Source: Alkaliphilus serpentinus (GTDB taxonomy: Bacteria > Bacillota > Clostridia > Peptostreptococcales > Natronincolaceae). From it: a stretch of 64,000 bases of DNA. Where the stretch lies: NCBI RefSeq assembly GCF_009017255.1, contig NZ_WBZB01000037.1, positions 1 through 64,000 on the forward strand, in the 5' to 3' direction. The notes below the pieces were generated by a model, which did not search any database, had not been told where the DNA came from, and saw only the letters and a list, made by a program, of their open reading frames with translations. Both the position numbers and the translations under genes were made by a program. Shown in pieces: positions 15,844 to 25,933 of this stretch (within the stretch, counting starts at the first letter, position 1; each line of letters opens with the position of its first letter).

Positions 15844-18800
15844 TTATTCTATTACAGGACCAAGGATATTGCTTGTAATTTTAGCAAGGTTGTATGCATT
15901 AAAATCAAATTCCTTTTCCTTAACGGAAGATGATAAATACACAATTCCCTTCAGCTCACCATTATATAGTATCGGTGTAACGATTACAGACTTCCAATTG
16001 GGTGTGCCAGTGAAAATATCTATTTGACTGGCATCCTCCCAATCGATTAGATGTTCACCCTGTTTGGTTTGAATTACCCTTTCAATGAGCTTACTATTAT
16101 AGTTCATTTCATTTAACCATGTATCTATAAAGCGTTTTCTACCATATTCTCCGGTAATAACACCTTCCTTTAAAGTAAATAGAATGCCTTCCTCTGCCTC
16201 AAGTATTTCAATGAGTCTTCCCAAAATGGTGAAAAATTTCTCCTCAGTGGTTCCGTATTCGGTAACCAGTTCTATGGCTTCTGCTATAACAAGAACGTTC
16301 CTCTGATCTTGTACGGTATTTCCCGTTACAATTCCTGCCAATTTATCAATCCTTTTATCTACAAAGCTGATTCCCTCTTCCCATAGAACCGACTGATTTC
16401 GTCCCTTTTCCTTAGCTGCATAGAGGGCTTGATCTGCCCTTTCTATTAATGAGTCCTTATTCATACCATCATGGGGGAAGCTGGAAATGCCACAGCTAAT
16501 GGTTAAGTCTTCATCATCCCCTAAAAGCTTTGCCTCATGAATGCTGGTTCTAATCTTCTCAGCAACATTATATGCGTCCTCTTTAGTAGCCCCCGTCAAC
16601 AAAATGATAAACTCTTCACCACCATATCTTGCTGGATAATCCGTTTCCCGGATATTACTGAGAATAATCTTACCTAGCTTAGCAAGAACCATATCACCTT
16701 TTTGATGGCCATAGGTATCATTGACTACCTTAAAGTGATCAATATCACACATGATTATTGAAAATTGCAGATCTCCTTCTATAGCATATTCCAATTCATC
16801 ATTAAACACCTTTTCAAAATGTTTTCTAACATAGACACCAGTTAATTTATCGATGGAAGAAGATATTCTTAAATAGTAATTATTTATCATAACCCCGGCT
16901 AAGGGAACTAATTTAGCACATTCCCTTAAGGTTTCCTGGGAAAAATTATTAAAGATTTTATCGGTTTCCATGTATAGATATCCAATAATCTTCTCTTGAT
17001 CAAGCCTTGAATCCCTTCGCAGGTTTGACTTAACCTGACTACTTCTAATCTTACTAACAATCGGTAAAACAATGAGGGCTCTTATATCCTTATGGCTTTC
17101 GCCACCATCCATTGGCTGAAGAACATTGTTTTCAATTAACAGACCACCTGAATGCATAGTAGATTTTTCTAGTAGATGCTGAATATCTTCAGGTAGAATC
17201 TTATTGCCAAAGGAAGCAATAACATCAAGCCCTGTTTCATTTACCCCCAAAAGAACTCCGCCTGTAGCCAGCACATGTTTACCGGCCAATTTCGTTAGCA
17301 TATCAAGGTTATAGGTGACATCGTTGGTTAATGCCTCCATTAGCTGTTCTATATCTTCAACCTCTATTGGGAATAAACTTTTATATTGCTCAAAGGCCAG
17401 TTGATAAAAGGCAGGATTTTGGAATAAATCTTGAAATCTAGTAACATCAAAGAAATCATTAAAATCAAAGCCTTCTGCAATGATTTCCGGCAAGGCCTTA
17501 ATATCAATAGCCCCCTTTGATATAGCCTTCTCCATAATCAGAAGCTGATGCTTTATTTTATACTTATCTTCCCTTAAAATATAGCTTTCTCTAAACTCAT
17601 CAGGGGTTCTATTTAATAATAGCTGTATGATTTCCAACACAGTAAAATAGCAACTGGCGGCTCTATAGTAATCCTTTCTTTCTAAATAGGCTTCTGCAAG
17701 TCTCTTATAAACCTTCCATTTTACTTCCTTGTTATTTGTCTTAAGTAAAGGTATTAAGGTTTCCTCAAATATGGATATGATATTATTGGGTTGGTTAATC
17801 ATTGCATCTAAAAAGATTCTTTGAATATGTAATGATTTATTATCATATTTATCAACCAATCCCTCATCTTCAGTTAATAATTCCTTTGCCTTTTCAAGGT
17901 CATTTAAATCATAGAAGAAGAAGGAGGCTTCTATTAGGGCGGCTCTATAATCCCTAATATAGGTTTTATTTTCATACTTACCAATAATATCTAAGAGAAC
18001 CTTCAAGCTAGTAGAGTTATCCATATGATAATCTACATAAAATGCGGTTTTCTCCATTAATAGCCTATTCCTTTCATCCTTCTGGCTGGCCTCTTGGAAA
18101 TAGCCTTCCAAGGATTCCTTTGCCTTTTTATAGTCCCCCATTTTCAGATAAAATTGAGCAGAGATCATTAGATAGTTTTCTTTATATAACCCACCCTCAG
18201 GATAGGTTTTAAGTAGATCCTTTGTCTTCATTAAGCAATTATAGGCAAGCTTATAGTTTCCAGTATGAATATAGCATTCAATAAGGTTGGTATATCCGAT
18301 TATGCTGATGGTCTTCTCTTCATATTCTTGGGCTAGTGTTATATTCTTGCTTAAAACTTCAATTGCTCTATCAAACTCATGGTCCTGCATTAAAGAGTCG
18401 GCAATGTTATTAGATGCCGTTAAAATGTCATCAATACGATTAAACTTTATGGCAATATTTAGGGATTTGTTAAAATATTCCCTTGCTTTAACAGAATCCT
18501 GATAATAATCCTGTAAGATTGCACCGATGTTGTTGATGGGACGTACTGTATCCTGGGGCTTGTTTCCTTTTTCAAGGTGGATAACACTATTTTTAAAGCA
18601 TGCCATCCCCATTTCAACATTGCCTTTATAAACATTAAAAACTCCCTTTTGGCTCATCATTAACCCGTAATAATCATCCAATCCTACCTTTTTTGCATAT
18701 TCCAAGTATTCTTCAACAACCTTACCCAAATCGTCAATTCTCCCTGCAAACATATAGGCTCTACTTAATAAATAGGCAGCCTTTAAAATTCCATCCTCAT

Positions 18801-21222
18801 ACCTCAGTTTTTTGGCTTTTTCAAGGCAAACTTTAAATAAGTCCTCTGCTGCATTGATTTCATTTCTATTTAAATGGATATTTCCCATTTTGTTTTTAGT
18901 ATCAACCACTACGAAGGGGTCATACTTTTCAGCAATTTTCACTGCCTGAATATAGTATTTTAATGCCTCAGTGTTTTTACCTTGACTTTGATTGGCATCT
19001 GCTATTTTAATCAGTAGCTTGTATCTTTTAATCTGGTCATTTACCCCTAACAACTTATAGCCACGATCATAAAAAACCATAGCCTGAGAATAAATTTTTA
19101 AATTACTCATACTATCTCCTGCAGCTATGCAATAGTCAATTGCTTTATCCCTTTGATCCGACTGCAGCAAGTGAAAAATTAACTCATCCTTATTCTCTCT
19201 GCCTTCTTTTTTATATAAGTACTCTAGGATATCGCTGGCATCATTATGGAGCTTAACTTTTCGTTCATTTTCGATGTTGTGGTAAATGTAGGTTTTTATG
19301 TTTTTATTATAAAAGCCATAGGTGTATCCCCAATCTTCTAGCTTTTCATTTAATATTTTTAACTGAGTTAGAAGTCCTAAATGGGAGGTGTAATCTTCTT
19401 CCTCTCTAATGATATAAGAGATAATTTCCTTTGAAACAGCTGTATTAAAAATTGAGATAACCTCTAGGATGTTTCTAGTAATTTCATCAAAATTATTCAG
19501 CTGTTTAATAGCTGCCTCATCTAGATTTTCTGGCAACTTCAAATTTGAACAATCATCAGTGGTTTTATGCCATGAGAAGCCCTTATGCCTATCACTATAA
19601 TCCACAATAATGGCTTTTTGGGAGTATAGCTCCTTTATGGCACCCTCAATAAAGGCAGGAACACCATCGGCTTCCTTCATAATCCTTGTAGTAAAGTTTA
19701 ATGGCTCTTGATTCCATCCTAAGATATGTTTAATAACCTTGGCGGTTTCTTCAATTGTGAGTCTCCCCAGCTTTATTTCTAAAGTAGTATCCTGCATAAG
19801 CCAAGTTGAAAGATAATTCTTGATAAGGCTGTTCTCTATCTCATCTCTATTAAAGGTTAAAGCTGTAATAATAGTAGCTTTTTTCAGTCTGCAGGTTTTA
19901 ATAAAATAATCTATAAACTCATATACAGTATTGTCACCATAATGTACATCATCCATCGTAAGAACAGCTAGTTGAGTCCCTACTGATTCTATAATAAAAT
20001 TAGACACACGATCAAAGAGCTTAAGGAGCTCTTTATCCTCAGGTAAAGGTCTTGAAGGAGTAATCCTTCTATTGAGTCCTATCTCTGGTAATATTTTAAC
20101 CAATTCATCACAATATTTATCTATAATGGCATTGGGAGCTATACGCAAAACTTCTTTCAGGATCCTTGCAGCAACCTTATAAAAATCCTCTTCCTGATTT
20201 GAGATTGAGGCGTTAAATAATGAACAACCCATCCATTTCATCTTATATTTTATTTCATTTTGAATTCTGGTCTTTCCAATACCTTTATCCCCATGAATCA
20301 ATACAAGATTCCTGTTGGTATCCCCGGTTAAATTCAATACCTTTCTTATTTCTAAATCTCTACCGATTATAGGTATTTTAAAATTGAGCTTTTCTAAAGA
20401 TTCTTTCTTTTCGATGTTATAATCTAATTGGTATATTTCCTTTATCCTAGCATTTAACTCATGTATAGATTGATATCTTTCTGTAAAATCAAGGCTTGTC
20501 ATTTTCATAAGGGTTTCAAAAAAAGCATTTTCCCATTTTAGCTGATCTATTCCTTTATCCTTCTTTGCCATGAGTTTATGGTATTGATGATCCTCATGGG
20601 AATACAGATAAAAAATAAATGCGCCAAGGGAATAAATATCTGTATAATAGCCCAATTCAATTCCATAGGTAATTTCTGGCGCACGACAATTTACCGTTAA
20701 ATGTTCATGATACCTTTTGCTGATTTCATGTTTTTTAACGGTTATTAAATCCTGTAGCTTAACAGCTAATTTACCATTTATATAGTAAATATGAATGGTG
20801 TCTATAGACAGGTATTTATAGATAATTCCTTTAAAATGTAAATAGTCTAGTATATTAGCCAGTTGCTCGTAAATTTCAAGAATTTCTTCCTTAGTAAAGC
20901 TTTTCTTTCTACCTAGTATATTTTGATCTTCAATATATTCAGTAGTGTAAAAATACTTTCTTTCACTAATTTTTTTATCATCAATGGTTTCAATAATCCC
21001 ATAACTAAATACCCTAAGAATATTATCATGATGATAGGCTGAAAATTCATAGAAGTTTTTACTGCAATAATCCACAAAATCCATTGTATGACTTGAGTAA
21101 TTAATAACATATAAGGTGATTTTCTTGTTTTTTTGCATTAAGTCCAAAGCAACGAACTTATTATATAAGTTTTCTTGCTCCAATGACTCTTCAATCTTAT
21201 ATCTATTATTAATTAAATCCAT
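15844..21222 (-). CDS. Giant pseudokinase-ATPase-TPR-GAF-GGDEF-GAF signalling protein
   Basis: This 1792-residue soluble multidomain protein probably makes cyclic di-GMP under complex control. Residues 1-280 have a protein-kinase fold whose catalytic residues are lost: the VAIK Lys is Tyr (KITLYVINY) and HRD is YKY (IIYKYLSID). Residues 285-560 form an AAA-type ATPase with Walker A GDKGIGKT (about 310) and Walker B LAVLTMDD. A long TPR region spans about 700-1180, a GAF-like domain about 1287-1450, a GGDEF domain about 1455-1620 and a second GAF about 1640-1792. The GGDEF is intact: RYGGEEF with an RETD inhibitory site five residues before GGEEF. The layout matches kinase-ATPase-GAF-histidine kinase giants, with GGDEF as output. 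A MarR gene lies 27 bases upstream. Confidence 0.85.
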   Translation of the reverse strand: MDLINNRYKIEESLEQENLYNKFVALDLMQKNKKITLYVINYSSHTMDFVDYCSKNFYEFSAYHHDNILRVFSYGIIETIDDKKISERKYFYTTEYIEDQNILGRKKSFTKEEILEIYEQLANILDYLHFKGIIYKYLSIDTIHIYYINGKLAVKLQDLITVKKHEISKRYHEHLTVNCRAPEITYGIELGYYTDIYSLGAFIFYLYSHEDHQYHKLMAKKDKGIDQLKWENAFFETLMKMTSLDFTERYQSIHELNARIKEIYQLDYNIEKKESLEKLNFKIPIIGRDLEIRKVLNLTGDTNRNLVLIHGDKGIGKTRIQNEIKYKMKWMGCSLFNASISNQEEDFYKVAARILKEVLRIAPNAIIDKYCDELVKILPEIGLNRRITPSRPLPEDKELLKLFDRVSNFIIESVGTQLAVLTMDDVHYGDNTVYEFIDYFIKTCRLKKATIITALTFNRDEIENSLIKNYLSTWLMQDTTLEIKLGRLTIEETAKVIKHILGWNQEPLNFTTRIMKEADGVPAFIEGAIKELYSQKAIIVDYSDRHKGFSWHKTTDDCSNLKLPENLDEAAIKQLNNFDEITRNILEVISIFNTAVSKEIISYIIREEEDYTSHLGLLTQLKILNEKLEDWGYTYGFYNKNIKTYIYHNIENERKVKLHNDASDILEYLYKKEGRENKDELIFHLLQSDQRDKAIDYCIAAGDSMSNLKIYSQAMVFYDRGYKLLGVNDQIKRYKLLIKIADANQSQGKNTEALKYYIQAVKIAEKYDPFVVVDTKNKMGNIHLNRNEINAAEDLFKVCLEKAKKLRYEDGILKAAYLLSRAYMFAGRIDDLGKVVEEYLEYAKKVGLDDYYGLMMSQKGVFNVYKGNVEMGMACFKNSVIHLEKGNKPQDTVRPINNIGAILQDYYQDSVKAREYFNKSLNIAIKFNRIDDILTASNNIADSLMQDHEFDRAIEVLSKNITLAQEYEEKTISIIGYTNLIECYIHTGNYKLAYNCLMKTKDLLKTYPEGGLYKENYLMISAQFYLKMGDYKKAKESLEGYFQEASQKDERNRLLMEKTAFYVDYHMDNSTSLKVLLDIIGKYENKTYIRDYRAALIEASFFFYDLNDLEKAKELLTEDEGLVDKYDNKSLHIQRIFLDAMINQPNNIISIFEETLIPLLKTNNKEVKWKVYKRLAEAYLERKDYYRAASCYFTVLEIIQLLLNRTPDEFRESYILREDKYKIKHQLLIMEKAISKGAIDIKALPEIIAEGFDFNDFFDVTRFQDLFQNPAFYQLAFEQYKSLFPIEVEDIEQLMEALTNDVTYNLDMLTKLAGKHVLATGGVLLGVNETGLDVIASFGNKILPEDIQHLLEKSTMHSGGLLIENNVLQPMDGGESHKDIRALIVLPIVSKIRSSQVKSNLRRDSRLDQEKIIGYLYMETDKIFNNFSQETLRECAKLVPLAGVMINNYYLRISSSIDKLTGVYVRKHFEKVFNDELEYAIEGDLQFSIIMCDIDHFKVVNDTYGHQKGDMVLAKLGKIILSNIRETDYPARYGGEEFIILLTGATKEDAYNVAEKIRTSIHEAKLLGDDEDLTISCGISSFPHDGMNKDSLIERADQALYAAKEKGRNQSVLWEEGISFVDKRIDKLAGIVTGNTVQDQRNVLVIAEAIELVTEYGTTEEKFFTILGRLIEILEAEEGILFTLKEGVITGEYGRKRFIDTWLNEMNYNSKLIERVIQTKQGEHLIDWEDASQIDIFTGTPNWKSVIVTPILYNGELKGIVYLSSSVKEKEFDFNAYNLAKITSNILGPVIE

Positions 21223-21249
21223 GTCGCCACTTCCCTATTTCTATATATT

Positions 21250-21687
21250 TTAAAGGGTTTTTCCGTATATCATCTCTACTCCCTTTAGAATAAAATCCTT
21301 TTGCTGGCTATTAAGGTCCTTTAATAGTTCAGCAAGATAATTCCTTCTAACATGTAAAACCTCATTTATAATCTCGTGGCCCTTTTCTAACACCTGAATC
21401 CTTACCACTCTTCTATCCTTTTCATCCCGTTTTCTCTTTACCAAATCATTTTTTTCCATTCTATCAACCAGGTCAGTAATTGTACTGCAGGCCAAGAACA
21501 TCTTATTGCTAAGTTCACCTATTGTAAGATTTTCCTCAAGAATTAAATACTGAAGGGCCATAAATTGAGGTGGGGTAATTTCAAAATCTGTTAAGATTTC
21601 CCTTCCCTTTTGCTTAATCATGGTACATAAATGTCGAAGCTCCTTCTCAAGCTCAATTACGGTTTCATCATATTTTATATCCTTCAT
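21250..21687 (-). CDS. MarR family transcriptional regulator
   Basis: This 145-residue winged helix-turn-helix dimer of the MarR family has TPPQFMALQYLI, LTIGELSNKMFLACSTITDLV (recognition helix) and a wing with KRDEKDRRVVRIQ, the usual Asp-Arg pair. It lies 27 bases upstream of the giant GGDEF gene on the same strand, so the two are probably co-transcribed. It may regulate that operon. AGGAGG precedes the ATG. The ligand is unknown. Confidence 0.9.
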   Translation of the reverse strand: MKDIKYDETVIELEKELRHLCTMIKQKGREILTDFEITPPQFMALQYLILEENLTIGELSNKMFLACSTITDLVDRMEKNDLVKRKRDEKDRRVVRIQVLEKGHEIINEVLHVRRNYLAELLKDLNSQQKDFILKGVEMIYGKTL

Positions 21688-21938
21688 AAAGACCTCCTAT
21701 ATCACTATTCGAAAATATTTATCCTTAGATTAAAATTCTAAGTATCATGTTAAAAATCCTTTTTTTTTATTACAAAATTTTTATAAACTTTACTTAAATC
21801 CATTAAATTATCCCTATACCGATATGAGTTAGATTTCCTATTTATGAAATATTTTATGTTTTTTAAAAGGTTTTTTTGATTAGATGTAGAATATATTTCA
21901 CTTAAACCCATCAAGCTAGGGTAAGGAGGATAGATCAT

Positions 21939-22889
21939 ATGAATAAGTTTCGCCATATAGTGGGGAAGGAAAAGAAACTACTATCTATTACAGTAATCCC
22001 CAGTGAATCTAAAAATATTATACAATTTAACCTCCCTTATTGGCTACCAATTTTCTCAATTATATTAATCTTATCTTTAACCGCCGGGACAATCTTCTAC
22101 TATAGAAATTTTAATGAGACGAATCAACAATTAACTTTAGCCAATAATACCATATTAAATTTAAAGATGGAAAACAACAATCAAGAAAACGAAATACATT
22201 TTTTAAAGAATCGTACTGCTGAAATAGAATCTAATTTGGTGGAGCTTTATGATCTTCAAAGTAGAGTTTACAATTTGGTTGGTTTAGAAGCTGAAGCCTC
22301 TGAAGCAACAGATTCATCTAAAGATAATGAAGGAACTGAATCTTTTATTCTTGCTTCACGATCAGCCACTAGAGATCCAATATTTAATACCAGCAATGAT
22401 GACGAAAATATCATTCTAGATGATTTAATAGAAAAACAGAAGAAAAATATGCAAAAGCTTATCGTTGATGTAGAAGAACAATTAAAATATATTGACTCTT
22501 TACCCAACCTGGTGCCTACAAAGGGGAAGATTTCTTCAGGATATGGGTATAGAATATCTCCAATAAACCGAAGAAGAGAGTTCCATTCAGGAGTAGATAT
22601 TGCCAATAAAACCAACACAGAGATTCTTGCAGCAGGAAGTGGAATAGTAACCTTCGCAGGATATAATGGAGCCTACGGCAGAATGGTTATTATATCCCAC
22701 GGATATGGTTACACCTCCGTTTATGCCCACAATTCTTCCATTCTTGTTAAGGTTGGAGATAAGGTTATTAAGGGTGATACGATTGCTAAAATGGGAAGTA
22801 CCGGTAGGAGTACCGGCCCTCACCTTCATTTTGAAATAAGAGAAAACGGCGTTACTTTAAACCCCGTAACTTTATTAGAAGATTTATAA
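21939..22889 (+). CDS. M23 family murein peptidase, membrane anchored
   Basis: This 316-residue LytM/M23 zinc endopeptidase cuts peptidoglycan cross-bridges. A single membrane segment near residues 30-55 (LPIFSIILILSLTAGTIFYY) is followed by a coiled coil (to about residue 110), an acidic linker and a C-terminal M23 domain. Zinc ligands are visible: the His and Asp of HSGVDIA, and HLHFEI near the C-terminus. GGAGG precedes the ATG. The bactofilin gene follows 12 bases downstream; this pairing is common and points to localised wall remodelling. Confidence 0.92.
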   Translation: MNKFRHIVGKEKKLLSITVIPSESKNIIQFNLPYWLPIFSIILILSLTAGTIFYYRNFNETNQQLTLANNTILNLKMENNNQENEIHFLKNRTAEIESNLVELYDLQSRVYNLVGLEAEASEATDSSKDNEGTESFILASRSATRDPIFNTSNDDENIILDDLIEKQKKNMQKLIVDVEEQLKYIDSLPNLVPTKGKISSGYGYRISPINRRREFHSGVDIANKTNTEILAAGSGIVTFAGYNGAYGRMVIISHGYGYTSVYAHNSSILVKVGDKVIKGDTIAKMGSTGRSTGPHLHFEIRENGVTLNPVTLLEDL

Positions 22890-22901
22890 AGGAGGATGTA
22901 A

Positions 22902-23282
22902 ATGTTGGGAAAAAAGCAGGAGGTTCAATATACCAAATTTAATACACTAATAGGAGCTGAGTGTAGCTTCGAAGGACGACTAAATATTAAGGGCACAATT
23001 CGTGTAGAAGGAGAATTTAAAGGGGAAATAAATATTGATGGGAACCTTTATATTGGCGAGTCTGGAAGAATAATAGGGAACATCAATAGCACCAATGTCT
23101 TCGTAGCCGGAACTGTAGAGGGCAACGTAAATGCTTCAGGCCAACTGAGGATTGCCTCCAAAGGGAAGCTTTTCGGTGATGTAGATATCAGCAATTTTAT
23201 TCTTGATGAAGATGCTATTTTTGAAGGAAGCTGTAAAATGAAAAGAAATGGTATTCCTGCTAAGGAAGAAATAAGAGACTAA
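22902..23282 (+). CDS. Bactofilin
   Basis: This 126-residue bactofilin (DUF583) polymerises into filaments through a right-handed beta-helix core made of short repeating turns (GRLNIKGTIRVEG, GNLYIGESG, GTVEGNVNASG). It probably scaffolds the M23 peptidase encoded immediately upstream. Terminal tails are short and unstructured, as in the family. AAAGGAGG precedes the ATG. A terminator follows. Confidence 0.93.
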   Translation: MLGKKQEVQYTKFNTLIGAECSFEGRLNIKGTIRVEGEFKGEINIDGNLYIGESGRIIGNINSTNVFVAGTVEGNVNASGQLRIASKGKLFGDVDISNFILDEDAIFEGSCKMKRNGIPAKEEIRD

Positions 23283-23283
23283 G

Positions 23284-23309
23284 AAAAGACACTATTAGTG
23301 TCTTTTTTT
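23284..23309 (+). terminator. Intrinsic terminator after the bactofilin gene
   Basis: GACAC/GTGTC with a 5-base loop is followed by seven T. Confidence 0.85.
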
Positions 23310-23314
23310 ATATG

Positions 23315-24223
23315 CTATATATTTTTAAAATCCATAGGAACAATCATTGGGATGGCTTCTTGAATAACCTTAAAGGTCATAGGAAGGGTTCCTCCCATTT
23401 CTCCATCAATATCTATATTAATCTTCTCTTTGCTCATAATTCTGAACTCCTTAACGTGTAAGTAGGTAATATTATTATGACTTACATGATTACCCTGTAG
23501 CATCAAAAAGAAAAGATTAGCAGCATCAATAATATGGCTGTTTTCAACAAGTATTAAGTCCATGAATCCATCATTAATCTTGGCTTCTGAGGCAATTCTT
23601 TTAAAGCCCCCAACATGGGTACTGTTGGCCAGCAGAAAGAATAGAATATCCTTTTCTTCCGTTAGCCCACCAACCTTCAATTGTATCTTTAGGGATTTAA
23701 ACATTTGCTTAGGAAAAACCTTAATACCTTCAAAATAATAAGCAAATTTTCCAAGAACAGTCTTTGCATCAGAAGAAACATAATGGGCTACATCTGTTAG
23801 TAACCCTCCTGCGGCTACATTTAGAAAATATCGATCTCCTGCCAAACCAATATCTACATCAATTACTCTACCCTCATAAATCATCTCTGCAAAACGTCTG
23901 ATATTCCTTGGGATATTTAAATGGCAGCCAAAATCATTCACTGTACCAGCAGGATATATTGCCAACTGAATTTTTTGGCCACTCTCCATTATGCCATTAA
24001 CAACCTCATTGACGGTACCATCTCCACCAGCAGCAACTATTAGATCGTAATTTCCCATAGCAGTTTTATAAGCGATTTCTCTACCATGATTCTTTCCTTC
24101 TGTTGCTTCCTTATCAACAATAAACTTGAATTCATTTGTAAGGATATCCTCAAGTTCTGGTATCGTTTTTCGCAGTGCCCTTCTACCCGAATCTGGGTTA
24201 TAAATAATCTTCACTCTTTTCAT
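23315..24223 (-). CDS. YegS/DgkB-like lipid (diacylglycerol) kinase
   Basis: This 302-residue kinase of the DAGK catalytic family phosphorylates diacylglycerol or a related lipid at the membrane face. Hallmarks are the early YNPDSGRRAL, the nucleotide motif AAGGDGTVNEVVNG near residue 70, LAIYPAGTVNDFG, and a C-terminal half with IDIDGEMGG. The ATG at 24223 was preferred over a GTG 9 bases upstream because of the GGTGGGG site. It is convergent with the bactofilin operon and 22 bases beyond the MocR-type gene, so co-transcription with that gene is likely. Confidence 0.88.
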   Translation of the reverse strand: MKRVKIIYNPDSGRRALRKTIPELEDILTNEFKFIVDKEATEGKNHGREIAYKTAMGNYDLIVAAGGDGTVNEVVNGIMESGQKIQLAIYPAGTVNDFGCHLNIPRNIRRFAEMIYEGRVIDVDIGLAGDRYFLNVAAGGLLTDVAHYVSSDAKTVLGKFAYYFEGIKVFPKQMFKSLKIQLKVGGLTEEKDILFFLLANSTHVGGFKRIASEAKINDGFMDLILVENSHIIDAANLFFLMLQGNHVSHNNITYLHVKEFRIMSKEKINIDIDGEMGGTLPMTFKVIQEAIPMIVPMDFKNI

Positions 24224-24245
24224 TGTCCCCACCCCATATACTCAA

Positions 24246-25739
24246 TTATAAAATCGGTTTAATAATAGGCTCTTTTCTTTTAGGAGCTTGGTTATCTAAA
24301 TATTCATCTATGATTCTACTCAGTCTCTTTATCCCAGCTTCTATTTGACTTTGATTGACGGAAGCAATACTGAGGCGAAAATAACCATCATCTTTATTGT
24401 TTATAAAAAACAAACTCCCTGGTGCCAGGGCAATGTTTTCTGTCTCTGCCCTGCTGTGTAGCTCAATAGCACTAAATCCCTTGGGAAGCTTAAACCAAAA
24501 ATTAACTCCCCCACTTGGAATATTTACTCCAACGTCCTTTGAAAGATATTTTTCAATAGCCTTTACCATTGTTTTAAATCTTTCTTGATACTTTCCTTCC
24601 ATATAAAGGAGGTGTTGTTGCCATATTCCCCTCCTTAGATATAATTCAAAGGCCCTTTGCAATAGTCCCGAGGTAGATATATCTGTTGCATGCTTTGCAA
24701 TTAGCAGATTTTCGTTAAAAATAGAAGGAATAACCAAAAAACCCAACCTTAAGCCTGGCATAAATATCTTTGAAAAGCTTTTTACATAGATCACCTGTTG
24801 ATGAAGATCAAGGGCCTTTAAGGTTATATTATTCTCATCGTTAAAATTTAACTCACTAAGATAGTCGTCCTCAACTATATACACACCCTCCTCTTTGCAA
24901 AGCTTTAATAGGCCTTCCTTTTTCTCCATGCTATAGGATATTCCTGTAGGATTTTGAAAATTCGGCATTAAATAAATCAGCTTCGGATGATAGAGTCTGA
25001 TTTTCTTTTCTAAGGTCTTCAAGTCCAAGCCGTCCTGCTGCAAGGGTATATCAATCATTCTGGCCCCTCTGGAGTGAAAGGCTGCCATTGCTCCAGTGTA
25101 GGATGGACTTTCTACAAAAACATAGTCACCATAATTTAAGAGGGCCTTAGAAATAATATCAATTCCCTGTTGAGCACCTGAAATGACTTGAATATTTTCG
25201 GCATCTGCATAAATCCCATAATGCTTTATATATTCTACCAATATTTGCCTTAATGGATAATAGCCCTTTCCCTCTTGATAATCAAAGGCAAAGCCCTTAT
25301 CCCTATCCAAAACCTCGTTTAATACTTCCTTAAACTCGTCTATGGGAAATAGCTCAGCCGATGGAGTACCACTGGCAAAATTAATCATATTTTCATCAAT
25401 TTTTACACGACTCTGGCCAACTGTAACCGTCTGATATTCTATTTCTTTGTAAAGCTGGGAAGGCCTTCTATCAATAAAATCCTTAATATACTCTTTTGAT
25501 ATAAAGGTACCACTGCCAATCTTTTTGTAAACCAATCCCTCCTGCTCTAGAATTTCATAAGCCTTCACAACAGTTATATTGTTAACAGCTAATAGGTTTG
25601 CCATTTTCCTAACTGGAGGTAACCGATCTTCTTCACCTAACTGTCCTCTAAGAATCATGTTTTTAATCTCTTTATATAGTTGTATGTATAAATGTTGATC
25701 CTTATCTTTATCGATAACAATGTCCTTAAAGGATTTCAT
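24246..25739 (-). CDS. MocR-type GntR regulator with aminotransferase domain
   Basis: This 497-residue protein fuses an N-terminal GntR winged helix-turn-helix (residues 1-75, with LPPVRKMANLLAVNNITVVKAYEIL) to a class I aminotransferase fold (residues 110-480). The PLP Lys lies in YVKSFSKIF, with the NFQNPTG loop and YIVEDDYLSEL also present. MocR proteins sense PLP or amino-acid adducts and control PdxS/T, GABA or related genes; no such target is adjacent. I chose the ATG at 25739 (GAGGTGA 8 bases upstream) over a GTG at 25748. Confidence 0.9.
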   Translation of the reverse strand: MKSFKDIVIDKDKDQHLYIQLYKEIKNMILRGQLGEEDRLPPVRKMANLLAVNNITVVKAYEILEQEGLVYKKIGSGTFISKEYIKDFIDRRPSQLYKEIEYQTVTVGQSRVKIDENMINFASGTPSAELFPIDEFKEVLNEVLDRDKGFAFDYQEGKGYYPLRQILVEYIKHYGIYADAENIQVISGAQQGIDIISKALLNYGDYVFVESPSYTGAMAAFHSRGARMIDIPLQQDGLDLKTLEKKIRLYHPKLIYLMPNFQNPTGISYSMEKKEGLLKLCKEEGVYIVEDDYLSELNFNDENNITLKALDLHQQVIYVKSFSKIFMPGLRLGFLVIPSIFNENLLIAKHATDISTSGLLQRAFELYLRRGIWQQHLLYMEGKYQERFKTMVKAIEKYLSKDVGVNIPSGGVNFWFKLPKGFSAIELHSRAETENIALAPGSLFFINNKDDGYFRLSIASVNQSQIEAGIKRLSRIIDEYLDNQAPKRKEPIIKPIL

Positions 25740-25831
25740 CGGTTTCACCTCAAATAGAAGCTTAATGAGTAATTATTAATTAGTAATTTCAAAAGACTAA
25801 TTAGAAATTAGAGATAAAAGTATATAGCGCA

Positions 25832-25920
25832 ATGTTGAATGTTGAATGTTGAATTGATGAAGAAATTTGACTGAAGCAAATTTCCACAGTACTTATTCTC
25901 TATTAGTTATTCACTATTCA
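25832..25920. repeat. ATGTTGA heptamer repeat (3 copies) with conserved flank
   Basis: Three perfect ATGTTGA copies (25832-25852) are followed by the same tail as at 8785: a GAAATTTG/CAAATTTC hairpin with a different loop, then TATTCACTATT repeats. It lies in the 423-base gap upstream of the MocR-type gene. Confidence 0.88.
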
Positions 25921-25933
25921 CTAGAATTTTCTT

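Noticed and set aside
22268-22618. Minus-strand frame across the M23 peptidase gene
   Set aside because: The plus strand encodes a clear M23 peptidase with catalytic motifs; the reverse frame is a shadow.
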